Under the pieces are notes generated by a model. The model was not told the DNA's origin. It worked only from the letters and a program-made list of their open reading frames with translations, and ran no database searches. Below are positions 21,103-30,846 of a stretch of 64,000 nucleotides of DNA, in pieces. The position numbers were made by a program, and so were the translations under genes. The stretch is from Symbiodinium natans (Eukaryota > Sar > Dinophyceae > Suessiales > Symbiodiniaceae): the NCBI GenBank assembly GCA_905221605.1, contig CAJNDS010000025.1, positions 298,501-362,500 on the forward strand, read 5' to 3'. Position 1 is the stretch's first letter; every line of letters starts with the position of its first letter.

Positions 21103-21135
21103 GGCGTCCAAAGTGGCCACTAGTTCCAAGCGCTG

Positions 21136-22589
21136 GGGGATCTACAACAGCCTGACTGCATGGAAAGTGAGTCCAGAAGCCCATCAGGCTAACATGCCAC
21201 AGAGCTCCATCAACAGAAGGCGCACGCAAAAGTGTCGCCAGTCGCAAACAAGGCTTTTGGACACTTTTGAGTCGTCGCTGGGGTTGGAAACAGCACCTGT
21301 GGCGGGCCCAACTTCGACACAATCTAAATGCCTCAGCCCACAGATGTCCGAAACTTGCGGGCACACTCTGCTGCAACCTCCGTTCCAATGCCTCATACAA
21401 CACAACAAACACCAATTCCGAACAGCGCCCCTTGTTTCCCTCTGCAGGCTGGGCTCAGCCTTTGAAATCATGAAGTGTCTACAGATGTCTACAGTCAATA
21501 CCGATGATGGAACTGTAATCCAGGAATCCAGTGCTCTTGTGGCAGAATGCACCAGCGCTCACGCATACACTGCGGCGTTGGTGCGCTTGCGCCTGGAGCC
21601 TGTGTGAAGCCGTCAAGCAAACATGGTCACCTAAACCCCCCGGTACCGAGAGCATCTACCAACTACCAGCTGCGAAACTTGCAAACAAGGGGCCGTCTGA
21701 AAGCCTGAGGAGCATCGAACTATGTCGAACTTCAACGCCGGAAAGGCTGGCAGAAAAGGAGCTTTGAAGCGCGAGGGTGGGTGTCGGAATTTACGGCTTA
21801 GCCTTTGAGAACTGTCAAGGCTTCAGACTTCCTTGCTGCGCTTTGGGGTCGGCATTTAGTAGCATTCATGTAATGTCCTGCGCCAGCTGTTGTTACCCCT
21901 TACTCGCCAGAACCAAGCCAGGCAGGAAGCGCCCACAACCCGCGCTTGCTTTTGCTCTTCTTGGCCTCTTTCACGAGATCATGGCTTGCAAGGGGCTGCG
22001 GGACAACCACACTATAGTCCACGACAGCAGTCCAGATTCCCCCAACCTGCTTTGCCACCCTGATCTTTGGCTCTTTCGCCATCTCGCTGCTCCTCACCTG
22101 AGGCCATTTTCTCCTTGAACTGTCCTTTAGAAAATCAGCCCGCGGGCTTCAGCAGACCGAAGGCCGCAATTATGCAATGCGGCTACAGTAGTCCGAAGCC
22201 GCAACACGAAAAAATGCAGCATCCCCAACGAACGGCCTCGTGCTGCTCCAGGTCCTTTAGCTCGCTGCGCAAGTTCGCCAGCTCCCCATGAAGGGCCTGA
22301 CATCGCAGCTCAAAGCTGCCAGAGTTTCCCACAAGCATTTCCGAAGATGCAGAAACACAAGACATCATGGCAAACATATCATGGCAGTGCATGGGCGGCG
22401 GACAGCCTTCTAATTCGCCTCGGCTTCCTGCCGAGAAGCGTCTGGACCCCTTCCCCCTAACCCAACCCTTCCCCCATGCAAAATTTTGTCCCCCCCCCCT
22501 CTGTGGGACCCCCCCTCATCGCTTGGAGCTGCAAACCGCTGCCGTGGAGGGTCCCGCCTCTCGGCGGGACCCACAGAGAGAGCGCCTCA
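21136..22589. other. Upstream flank of ferredoxin array; two possible minus-strand exons
   Basis: No assigned gene. On the minus strand, 22392-22183 encodes a short coiled-coil-like peptide (ELRCQALHGELANLRSELKD), and 22097-21900 encodes a Lys/Val-rich peptide (KIRVAKQVGGIWTAVVDYSV). Both have protein-like composition and could be exons of one unidentified gene, but no splice linkage can be shown. Confidence 0.3.
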
Positions 22590-22593
22590 AAAC

Positions 22594-22745
22594 GCACGAA
22601 AACCCCTCCCCCCCCCCCCCACCCACCCCCCACCCCACCCCACCCCCCCCCCTCCTACCCTCTTTCCTCCTTTCCTGTTCTGGGGCCAAGCCACGGCGGC
22701 GCGCGCAAGCGTTTACAATTATCGGGGGGGGGAGGGGGGGCAGTG
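22594..22745. repeat. C-run cluster followed by G-run cluster
   Basis: About 65 bases of C-runs interrupted by A or T (22594-22660), then about 60 bases later GGGGGGGGAGGGGGGG (about 22723-22740). The complementary runs could pair into a long hairpin or form quadruplexes on either strand. Such tracts are also prone to assembly error. Confidence 0.85.
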
Positions 22746-22853
22746 GTTGGAATCCATCAGAAGCATCAGAGGCGCAGGCAGCTTCGACATCTTGGGCTCG
22801 GGACCGGTGCCCCTTGGCCTGGAACAAGGGGTTTAGGCAGTTTAGGTTTTTAG

Positions 22854-22874
22854 TTTAGGGTTTAGGGTTTAGGG
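22854..22874 (+). repeat. Short TTTAGGG telomere-type tract
   Basis: Three perfect TTTAGGG units, preceded by degenerate GTTTAGG and TTTAGG motifs from 22831. TTTAGGG is the plant-type telomere repeat also reported for dinoflagellates. With only three units this may be an internal relic, not a chromosome end. Confidence 0.8.
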
Positions 22875-22950
22875 TGTAGAGTTGCGGGCTATCCTCGGCT
22901 AGGCTCGGGCAGGCTAGGTCGACAGAGCCGGGTCGACAATGCATCAAGGC

Positions 22951-23727
22951 TTAGTGCTGTTTCACAAGACACTCGCACGCGATGGAGCTTGCTCTTTGGA
23001 CATGAATGACACCTGAAACTGTTAGATGCATGTTCCTGCGTGCAAATTGAGCAACTCCGAGGCAGACAAGTCGAGAGCCCAAGACACCACGCGACGAAGA
23101 TCCCGAAAGCTTATTTGCTGCAACAAGTTGTTTGTGGCCATCTGCCAAACGGGGACGAGACGAAACCCAATCACACCGAGTCCCGATTGCAGGATCTCGC
23201 GCATCTGTTTGTCGCGAGGCAGAGATGGTGCAGAGATGGTAGCGAGTACCAGGTTCGGCCACGAGGCAGAGGGCCCCCTTCAGAAATGTCCCACGACATT
23301 CTTGGAGGCTGGAAGACGCTACCTCCGGAGGCACCCCAACCTCTAGCTTCAACTCGAGGATGTGTGCCATGTGACGCTTAAGCTCACACATCGCAATGTA
23401 GGTCTCCGACTTCGCGCTGACTTCTAACATCGTGGTGCAATTCCAAGGAAGAAGCCGGATTGAATGCATCGGCATGAGCTGACAATGAGATCGAGCTCTG
23501 GAGTGAGGCAAAACGGAAAATGCTTCAGGTACGTGCGGGGGCAAACTCCGCATGTTCAGTGCGATTTTCATGCTGAGTAGCCACCAGAAACGCGACAGAA
23601 GGTGTTCGGAAGGAATGGCTTTGTCCACACCTTCAAAGTTTGAAGGCCTGTGGCCTGTTAGGATCAACTCGGAGGACGTGCGACCCCAAGGACCTTGGGC
23701 GGCTCTAGCGAGAAACAAGCGATCCAA
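22951..23727 (-). CDS. Hypothetical protein ORF
   Basis: A 258-codon frame, the longest non-repetitive one in this part of the window. Composition is mixed and protein-like in the middle (AMCELKRHMAHILELKLEVG, then LKGALCLVAEPGTRYHLCTI), with several Cys and His but no motif I recognise. The N-terminal start is uncertain and the frame may include intronic sequence. Alternative plus-strand frames here are shorter. No function assigned. Confidence 0.3.
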   Translation of the reverse strand: MDRLFLARAAQGPWGRTSSELILTGHRPSNFEGVDKAIPSEHLLSRFWWLLSMKIALNMRSLPPHVPEAFSVLPHSRARSHCQLMPMHSIRLLPWNCTTMLEVSAKSETYIAMCELKRHMAHILELKLEVGVPPEVASSSLQECRGTFLKGALCLVAEPGTRYHLCTISASRQTDARDPAIGTRCDWVSSRPRLADGHKQLVAANKLSGSSSRGVLGSRLVCLGVAQFARRNMHLTVSGVIHVQRASSIACECLVKQH

Positions 23728-23787
23728 AACGATGTTGTGAAATTGTGAAGGGCCTCAGCAGACGGCTAAACAGTGATCCGATAGCTG

Positions 23788-23882
23788 CCAGGGCCGCTAG
23801 GGCCGCTAGGGCCGCTAGGGCCGCTAGGGCCGCTAGGGCCGCTAGGGCCGCTAGGGCCGCTAGGGCCGCTAGGGCCGCTAGG
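23788..23882. repeat. 9-bp minisatellite (GGGCCGCTA)n
   Basis: About 10.5 perfect copies of a 9-bp unit. Being a multiple of three it reads as an Arg-Ala-Ala repeat in one plus frame. A related 9-mer (GGCCTGCTA) is tandem at 29335. Confidence 0.97.
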
Positions 23883-24008
23883 GGGGTGATACCGTTGAAC
23901 TACCTGTTCCTGACATCCTTGGAGTGGACACTACGAAGCTGGGCTAGGCTCATCTAAGTTTCAGGGTCCAGGGGTTGGACCTGGGAGCCAAGATGACAGA
24001 GCCCTTTG

Positions 24009-24128
24009 TAGAACAGCGCTGTTCTACTGCAGTTCCGAGAGCTCCAAAAACGTCGGACTACCTGACACTTTGCAGAACGCTGTTCTACTGCAGTTCCGAG
24101 AGCTCCAAAAACGTCGGACTACCTGACA
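24009..24128. repeat. 61-bp tandem duplication
   Basis: Two copies containing CTGTTCTACTGCAGTTCCGA and GTCGGACTACCTGACA, offset by 61 bases and nearly identical. Confidence 0.95.
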
Positions 24129-25853
24129 AACCACCCTTCACACCTCCGACTTTGCCTTGCTCTTCTCTAGATCTGCAAGCTGCCGGCCTGCGTGCTGGTC
24201 CGGACAGCATCCAATGCCCCCTCCAGCCTGCCAGTGTCAATGTCGGGTTTTGACGTCGAGGCTGCCGAGGCTCGTAAGGGCTGTCAGCATTTGTCAGGGT
24301 TGCCGGGTTTCAAAAGGAGCACCTTCATCTATTCGAAACAAGGTCCTGTAGTCAGCATTTAGGATCCCGAAGCCAAAGCCTTGAGCTCTAGAAAGTTTCT
24401 TGGACAAGCACGTACAGTGTAGGTTTGCGCACGGATCTCGCCTCGAAATCGCTTCCGACAGCTTCGTGCGCCGCTTGGTCCAGGGCCGGGTCCAAGCCTG
24501 CCGGGTACAAAAACAATCGAAAAAGCTGTGAACGTCGTAGTGACTTAGTGGCTTTGTATGCGTCATATTCTTTGTAGTTCTTGCGATGGTAGTCATAGCA
24601 ATCGAAACAACCATAACGGTCATGCTTCAAGCCATGCTGCACTGCGTGAGTGAGTGATAATGAGATAGTGTCACCTTGCCGCCTTGCCGCACACCACAAC
24701 TCTACACCCCTTTCCTTCCACTACACCCCACATACCGCACGTACATGTAGCTGTGAAGACGCTCGGACCCTAACCCCAAACCCTGATGGCGAGCGAGAGC
24801 GGTGGGAGCGCGGGCTGGAGCACACACGCGCGCTCGCGCTCGCACTTACATGCCGGACATGTCCATGCCGAAGCATCTGCATGTGTGGCACGCCGGAGCA
24901 CGCTTTACAGGCCCACCGGGCCCTACCTGGCGATCTCCCTGATGCTTCCCAATAGCAGCCTCCAAGGCTTAATTTCGGCACTTTTTCGGGAACGACAAAG
25001 GGCGAGCAACGTGCACCGAGCGCTGAAACAATGCAAGAGGTTGTCTCAAAGTCTTCCACGCAGGCGCAGCAAGCTTCAAACCCAACACCAAAAAAGCTGA
25101 TGATGCTCGGGCGCACATGCCTCTGTGCCCCATCGGGGCTGCTCTCGAACGAGACTCCCCACCCTCTTGCATGACCACAAAGGATGCCAAAGTATGGTCT
25201 TCGATGGGGATGGGACAGCTCATGCGGAATGCGATACATCCGATTATGTCATGATATGTCCTTCAGTGGCTGTGACTCGGCGCCTTGGACAGGCTTCTGG
25301 TGGTTCTTGTCAGGCTCTGCCTTGCAGGAAAGATGCAGGCTTTGTCTGAGGTTGCCCCGAGAGAATCCAGGATCCGGCATGACGCTTGAGGGCTCCCCTT
25401 CTTAAACCTCGAGTCTCATGCGAGTCTTTATACAACATGGATTCTGTGGCAACTCCGCGAGCCTCCCAGAAGTGCCGCTTCCGAACACCGAAGTGGACGG
25501 GCCTCTTATGGCTGCACGAGTCATAAGGATAAAAGTACGCGAGCCACGTCTTGTTAGTAGTTACTGGCACTCTCGGAGGATAGCAATATTCACAGACAGT
25601 CAAAACAGCAATTGCAGCTGCTTTCTTCACTGCAACTACAAACAGGGAATGTCATACTTCGTGGACATTCATGGCAAATGGCTCTTCGCCACCGACTTGC
25701 CCGTGGCAAATTCGGCCTGTCAAGGGCATTGATGGTGACGCAATGACGACTGCAAGGAGTCGGCAGGAACTGAAGTTCAGGAACAAGGACTAAACCCATG
25801 ATAACATCAGGAACAAGATGCGATGCTGCTGCGCAGGACACTGTCATACAGCG
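24129..25853. other. Anonymous region
   Basis: No recognised gene. A CCCTAACCCCAAACCC stretch at about 24766-24781 resembles degenerate telomere-type sequence on the minus strand. Open frames up to 172 codons (24721-25239 minus) have no recognisable domain. Confidence 0.45.
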
Positions 25854-26210
25854 CTAGAGAGATTCAGCCCCGAGCAGGGCCTCCGGGAAATTGCCCGCCA
25901 GCCACTGCAGACGACGCTTGAGCAGCTCATTGCGTCGCTCATTGCGCCCAAGCGCCCTGCACAGCCGGGTCTGAGTCTGGGATGAATCTGACATGCAGGG
26001 ACGCACAGCAATGTCACCAAAGGTAATGGGGCTGGGCACCAAGTCGGTCATGGGGCTGGATGGGACGGTGAAAACATCTCGCCTCTCCAAGGACTCCATG
26101 TGCCAGCTTCCTTCGCCAGGCAGCGTCGCAGCGATCTCAGTATTACAAGCAGCGAAAAAACTACGCAGGCAGCGACTTGATATCGAGCACGGATGACAAA
26201 ACCTTTGCAT

Positions 26211-28080
26211 GATTTCGGAACAAGTTGCGCAGCTGCCAACTAACCATACGCGGACAGTTTCTGCGAATGCAAAAGTACGATGCAGGAAGGACCTTTCTGC
26301 ATTGTTTGACGTGTCTCTTTGCTGTTACTATTCAACTCCCAAGAACCCAACTCTTGCGGCTAGGGCTTGGGGTTCCTGTCTTTCTGCTGCTCTTGAACAA
26401 CTGGAACATGGACCTCGCGAGCCTTACTGCTACTTGGCGTTCTTACTCCAGTCTATCAAAGTGTGCCACACGCGCAGCGTTGACTTTCCGCACGCCTGCG
26501 TTCGTGCAAAGCCAACCAGTTTTCCTTCACTGTGAGAACTTTCTCACCACATTCTGCAAGATGAGCACGTCCCCAGCCCTCCAGGACTGTCATCGTGGCT
26601 TTTCCCTTGCGACAACCGCAAACACCATGAACACTGCCAATCCAAAGCCCCTTGCGTAGCATGAACCCTGTTCCGGTTCGCGGAGGCAGCACGGGCGGAG
26701 CACCGAGAGCATCCCATGGAAGAGACAAGCGATCATGAAGTCATTCCTGATCTGGAGGCACAACCATGGGAGCTTGGCGTTCTCTCTTCCAGCTGCACTA
26801 GATAAAGGATAGGGGTGTAGGGGGGCTTCGGGCTTGCAAGGTTTAGGGCTGAGGGTTAAGGCAACGCACCACGAAACGACCCGCGCGTTAGCAGGGACTG
26901 TGTTTTTAGGTATTTCGGTAGTTTTTCCGACGGAAAGCGACGACGTCGGCTTGAGATAAGTTTTGGGGCCTCTTCTTCTTGCCAATGTTTGCTTGAGTTT
27001 TGTGTTTTTTTACCGAGGCGAAAATCACGTTTTGGTGTAAGGCCTGATGGTCGTTCGCAAACACGTCTTCACGGTTTTCCGGATATATTGGCATGTTCTC
27101 AGTTTTTGAAGCTTAGGGATTCTTGCGGTTTTCGGCTGCATCATAGTTTGCGAAGGTTTGTGGCCGCGGTCTTGTATGTTGTAGAATCAGGCAGAACACT
27201 GGGAATAGCAGTGTTTGCGGCATGTTCGCCAAAGGCATGAATAGTTGTGACAGTGTGTCTAGTTGAGGAAACATGAAACATACTCTTGCAATATTTCTAT
27301 ACAAGGCAAACACGCTGAAGCATGTTCGCAGAAGGTTTGGCACAGTGCGTCTTGTTCCAGAAACGGCAAACATCCTGGTGCAGCATTTTGTATAGAGGAG
27401 CCAAAACGCTGTAAATTGTTTTTGAGCATGGTTACACATGGTCGAAACCAACCCCCCCCCCGCCCCGAAGGACCTCAAAACAAGCAAAACCCGCGGGTCA
27501 ATTGGTAGTACAAGTCTCAGATAAATGCCCCTTCACGCCCGTTCTATGTATTTGAAGCAGCGCTAGCCTATCAGGTCCCCAACACCGGGCCAAGACCGGC
27601 ACCAGCCATTTCTCTCTCGTTGTGGTTTTGTGTTTTTGCTCCCTTCCCCGCACATATAGGTCCCACGTACATGGTACGATAGCACTGAACAACAACTGCC
27701 ACTTCCGACCCAAACTTAAGAACGCAAGTCGAGACATGTCGTTATCCAGATGCTCCAGAGGGTATCACTATACCTGCATCTAACCTGCAATGAACTTTCA
27801 AGAGGCATTAAAAAAATGTCATCGCCTTACCTGAATGGATGCTCCTGAGCGTTCAATAACTCTGACAGAAAGTGAGCAAATTTCTGTGAAGGCTTCCACC
27901 TTATTGTGAATAGACACACCTGGAAGATGTCTCGGAACTTTATGCGTGCTGCGGAGGAAGCCCATTTCGCATCGCCGACAAAGGTCTATAGTTGATTCTT
28001 AAAATTTGACGGCACACACCTGATTATGATTAACAGCTGACAGCCGCGTGGAGCTAATGCTCTACCCTGCTTTACCAGCC
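26211..28080. other. Anonymous region
   Basis: No gene recognised. It includes frames such as 26225-26659 (plus) and 26590-26985 (minus) without domains, and a C10 run near 27452. Confidence 0.45.
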
Positions 28081-29334
28081 CACACCCCGCTTCAATCTGG
28101 GTGCTGGACGTTGCGATTGTTCTTCCGCGCCTGTGCCAGGTTCACATGGCAAGTCTCTTTCCTTGACTGTACCCTGCGAGCTGCACCTGGATCTCTCAAG
28201 CCTTACCAAGCTTTGGGCATCCACCTCCTATTTCAACCGGCATCGTGATGCATTGAAACTTCCGATGACAACACATTGATACCCCGACATGCATCAACGG
28301 CGTTCCGTGTTGTGCGGAATGCAGTTGTGATTAGTTTGGAAAAGTGTCCGGGCCTGCTCATTGCCCAGGACCCAACTCATGCGACGCTGCAGGAGGTTAT
28401 TGCGCCGGTCCATGCGCCCGAGCGCCCTGCGCCGAGGTCTGCTGGGCACCCGAAATCGGTAGAAGCAAACGATGAAGAGTCTTTTGAAACCACGCACACA
28501 CCCGAGAGCCTCTCCAGGGATTTCGCGTGCCATTTTGCCTTGAAGGACATCTGAAGGTCACAGAAGGGAAGGGCATGCGACACACCTGAGAGTCTAAAAC
28601 CTTGAGGAATGTGCAGCTGACTACGTAGAAGTTTCGCAAGCTGGGTCCAAAATCGATACGCCAAGAATCTCGCAGGCCTACTACAAATGCATCCCAGTAT
28701 TCTACCATGCTGTGCCAACCCCGCACCGCGCTCCCCTCTGGGCGCTTGACATCGCGATCGCTCTTCCTCGCCTGTGCAAGGTTCACATGTTGCGTTGTAC
28801 GGCTGTCTTCCGTACCAGCCGTGGCACTATACCAACCTTCAAAGCAAGTACAGATGCACCAGCATCAACATAAAACAATTAGCCAAAGCACCTGCCCGCA
28901 ACGACCACAACCACCAACCACCACCTACCTAAACAGGGAGGGGCTGGACAGCTGCTTCACCATGGCTGCAAAGCGCTCCCAATATTTCTCGCAGGCCTCC
29001 CTTCCAAAACTCTTGGGATTCTGGGAGTCGTCCTGACCTCCTCAAGCTTCGCGGGTCTCATACGTTAGGATTCGTAGTGCCTTTCGAGTTGGCGCGCCTA
29101 GTCTTTGTGAGTGACACAAACACAGAGCACACCGCACGGCTTGCGAGGCTGCTAAGAAAGTTTCGCTTTTGTCCCTCCTTGCTTCCTTCCTTCCCTCCCT
29201 CCCATCCCTGCTTCCCGTGCTTTTTTCCGGCTTACTAATGCCCGACTACACAGCATGAAAACAAAAAGCCCTCACTAGAATGCAAGCGATGCGTTCTCCA
29301 CTAATCTCCAGCAGCACATTCCCCATCTTGTTCG

Positions 29335-29372
29335 ATGCTAGGCCTGCTAGGCCTGCTAGGCCTGCTAGGCCG
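29335..29372. repeat. 9-bp minisatellite (GGCCTGCTA)n
   Basis: About four copies of a 9-mer differing slightly from the 23.8 kb unit, next to block B of the A-C-B family. Confidence 0.9.
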
Positions 29373-30161
29373 AAGCCACGAGCATGTGCCAGGCCTTGGG
29401 GGAACTGCCCACATGCCATTGCAAGCGGCGCTGGAGCAGGTCTTTCTGCTGGTCCATGCGCCTGAGCGCCCTGCAGCTTCCGAGATGGAAAGGGGGTCAA
29501 GGACAGAGGCAACCACGTGCAAGCACGTCATCAAGTCAAGTCTGTCATGGCAAGAAGCCTCTCCAGGGGTGCGACGCGCGTGTTCACCTCACGACAGCCA
29601 CGCACGTGCAATCAAGTTCTGAAAAACACAAGCTTCCACGTCCCTGATGGGGAAGATGACAGCTCAAAACACCAATGGATTCAGTCGAAGCATGTCCGAT
29701 ACCTTGAACAGCCGAAGCGCACCACGTATGCAGCAAGTATTGGCAAGTCATGCTTTCCGGACCCCCTGCGATGAACTTCTAACATGGCATCGTGCCTTCG
29801 GGGAGTTGCTAACCAGCCACTCTAGGCGGCGCTGTAGCAGGTCATTGCGCCGGCCCATGCGCTCGAAGGCCCTGCAGCATGGGAAGGGGCGAGGTAAGCA
29901 GAGGCTGGTAACCGCGATGCAGCTATGCACTCTGGGCACAAACGTCGGAGAGCCTCTTCAGGGAGGCCACGTGCCAGCTTCCGGATGTCTTCGTAGCTTC
30001 AGCCTCAAGCTACGGACATCTGCTGGCAAGCCATGCTCAGATAGCCCGTGGAGAGTGTCACAGGAAGTGACTTGACATTCAGGACCGATAGGAAAGCATC
30101 TGGAAGGCTGTTGAACAATCAGGCTGTGTAGTGGCAGCTGGGAAAAACTCCAGGCAGTCCT

Positions 30162-30164
<3 letters not shown>

Positions 30165-30196
<32 letters not shown>
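30165..30196. repeat. (CA)n microsatellite
   Basis: Sixteen CA units located between two blocks of the A-C-B family. Confidence 0.97.
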
Positions 30197-30202
<6 letters not shown>

Positions 30203-30846
30203 GCACGTTGGATGCACAATGTGGTCATTGATGCAGGAAGCTGTTGGCTCCAACCCTGGTTTGGCCTCCAGGAAGTTGCTTGTGACCCACTGCAGGCGAC
30301 GATTCAGCAGGTCATAGCGCCGCTCATTCCGCCCGAGCGCCCTCCGCGACAAGGGTGCATTTGCGAGTAAAGTATTTACCACATATTTCATTACCACCAA
30401 GGCAGCTTAAGGCACCAATATGAAAGGTCGCTCTGATGCTCACAATCCGGATGACAACTTCGGCCTCTCCAGGCGTGCCGCCTCCCAGGCCTCTCCAGAG
30501 CTATGGCAATGTGCACGTTAAGTCACAACGGGACATCACAGGAAGGGACTTGGCAATCTTGGGAATTCTTGGATTCCAGCACCCAAAAAAAAACCAACCA
30601 GAAAGATGACCGAACACGAAGAACGCCTTCGGTATATACGCGCGACCAACTTCTTGTACAGCTGCTAAACACCTGGACACCTTTTATACTTCGCGAGCGT
30701 GCTGGTGCCAAGATCCTAAACTTCTGCCAACCCGGGCTACCTCTGAGCAAGTCTGAGCGCTTGACACTCCGATCAACCTTCTTTGCCTGTGCAGAAGCGG
30801 GAGTGGAGTGCCAGGTGTGTGGCATTGTGTGGCACAATGCTCTGCT

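Larger units (their letters stand above)
14150..21135 (-). repeat. Tandem gene array: six ferredoxin units of about 1.18 kb
   Basis: Six direct repeats (exon 2 starts at 14731, 15917, 17100, 18281, 19464 and 20647 on the minus strand; spacing 1186, 1183, 1181, 1183 and 1183). Each holds one complete three-exon gene plus a 276-278 bp spacer between stop codon and next start. Units differ by a few substitutions and small indels (a 6-bp insertion in intron 1 of the 14.3 kb unit, a 3-bp difference in intron 2). All units have the same orientation. Head-to-tail arrays of near-identical genes are typical of highly expressed dinoflagellate genes. At about 21135 the 5' flank of the first unit diverges from the internal spacers. 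Confidence 0.97.
25854..30846 (-). repeat. Diverged three-block sequence family (A-C-B), minus strand
   Basis: Three blocks recur in the same order on the minus strand. Block A translates as NLAQARKSDRDVKRPE-like peptides (about 28087-28150, 28725-28790, 30745-30800). Block C gives WH-x-x-SLERLS-like peptides (about 26081, 28501, 29548, 29948, 30461). Block B gives RALGRMDRRNDLLQRRLQW-like peptides (25871-25970, 28362-28435, 29385-29475, 29790-29880, 30260-30345). C to B spacing is about 120-190 bp and A to C about 240-290 bp. DNA between blocks is diverged and stops interrupt the frames. Conservation of peptides in one frame suggests an old coding sequence: a tandemly duplicated exon set or an undescribed mobile element. 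The longest open stretch is 25854-26210. Confidence 0.6.

Noticed and set aside
14003-21607. Regularly repeated plus-strand ORFs (about 194, 162 and 114 codons) across the array
   Set aside because: They are mirror frames of the minus-strand ferredoxin exons, introns and spacers. The minus strand yields a full [2Fe-2S] ferredoxin with leader and consistent splice sites, the plus strand nothing recognisable.
22951-23727. Known-family assignment for the 258-codon ORF
   Set aside because: No motif beyond scattered Cys/His; left as hypothetical.
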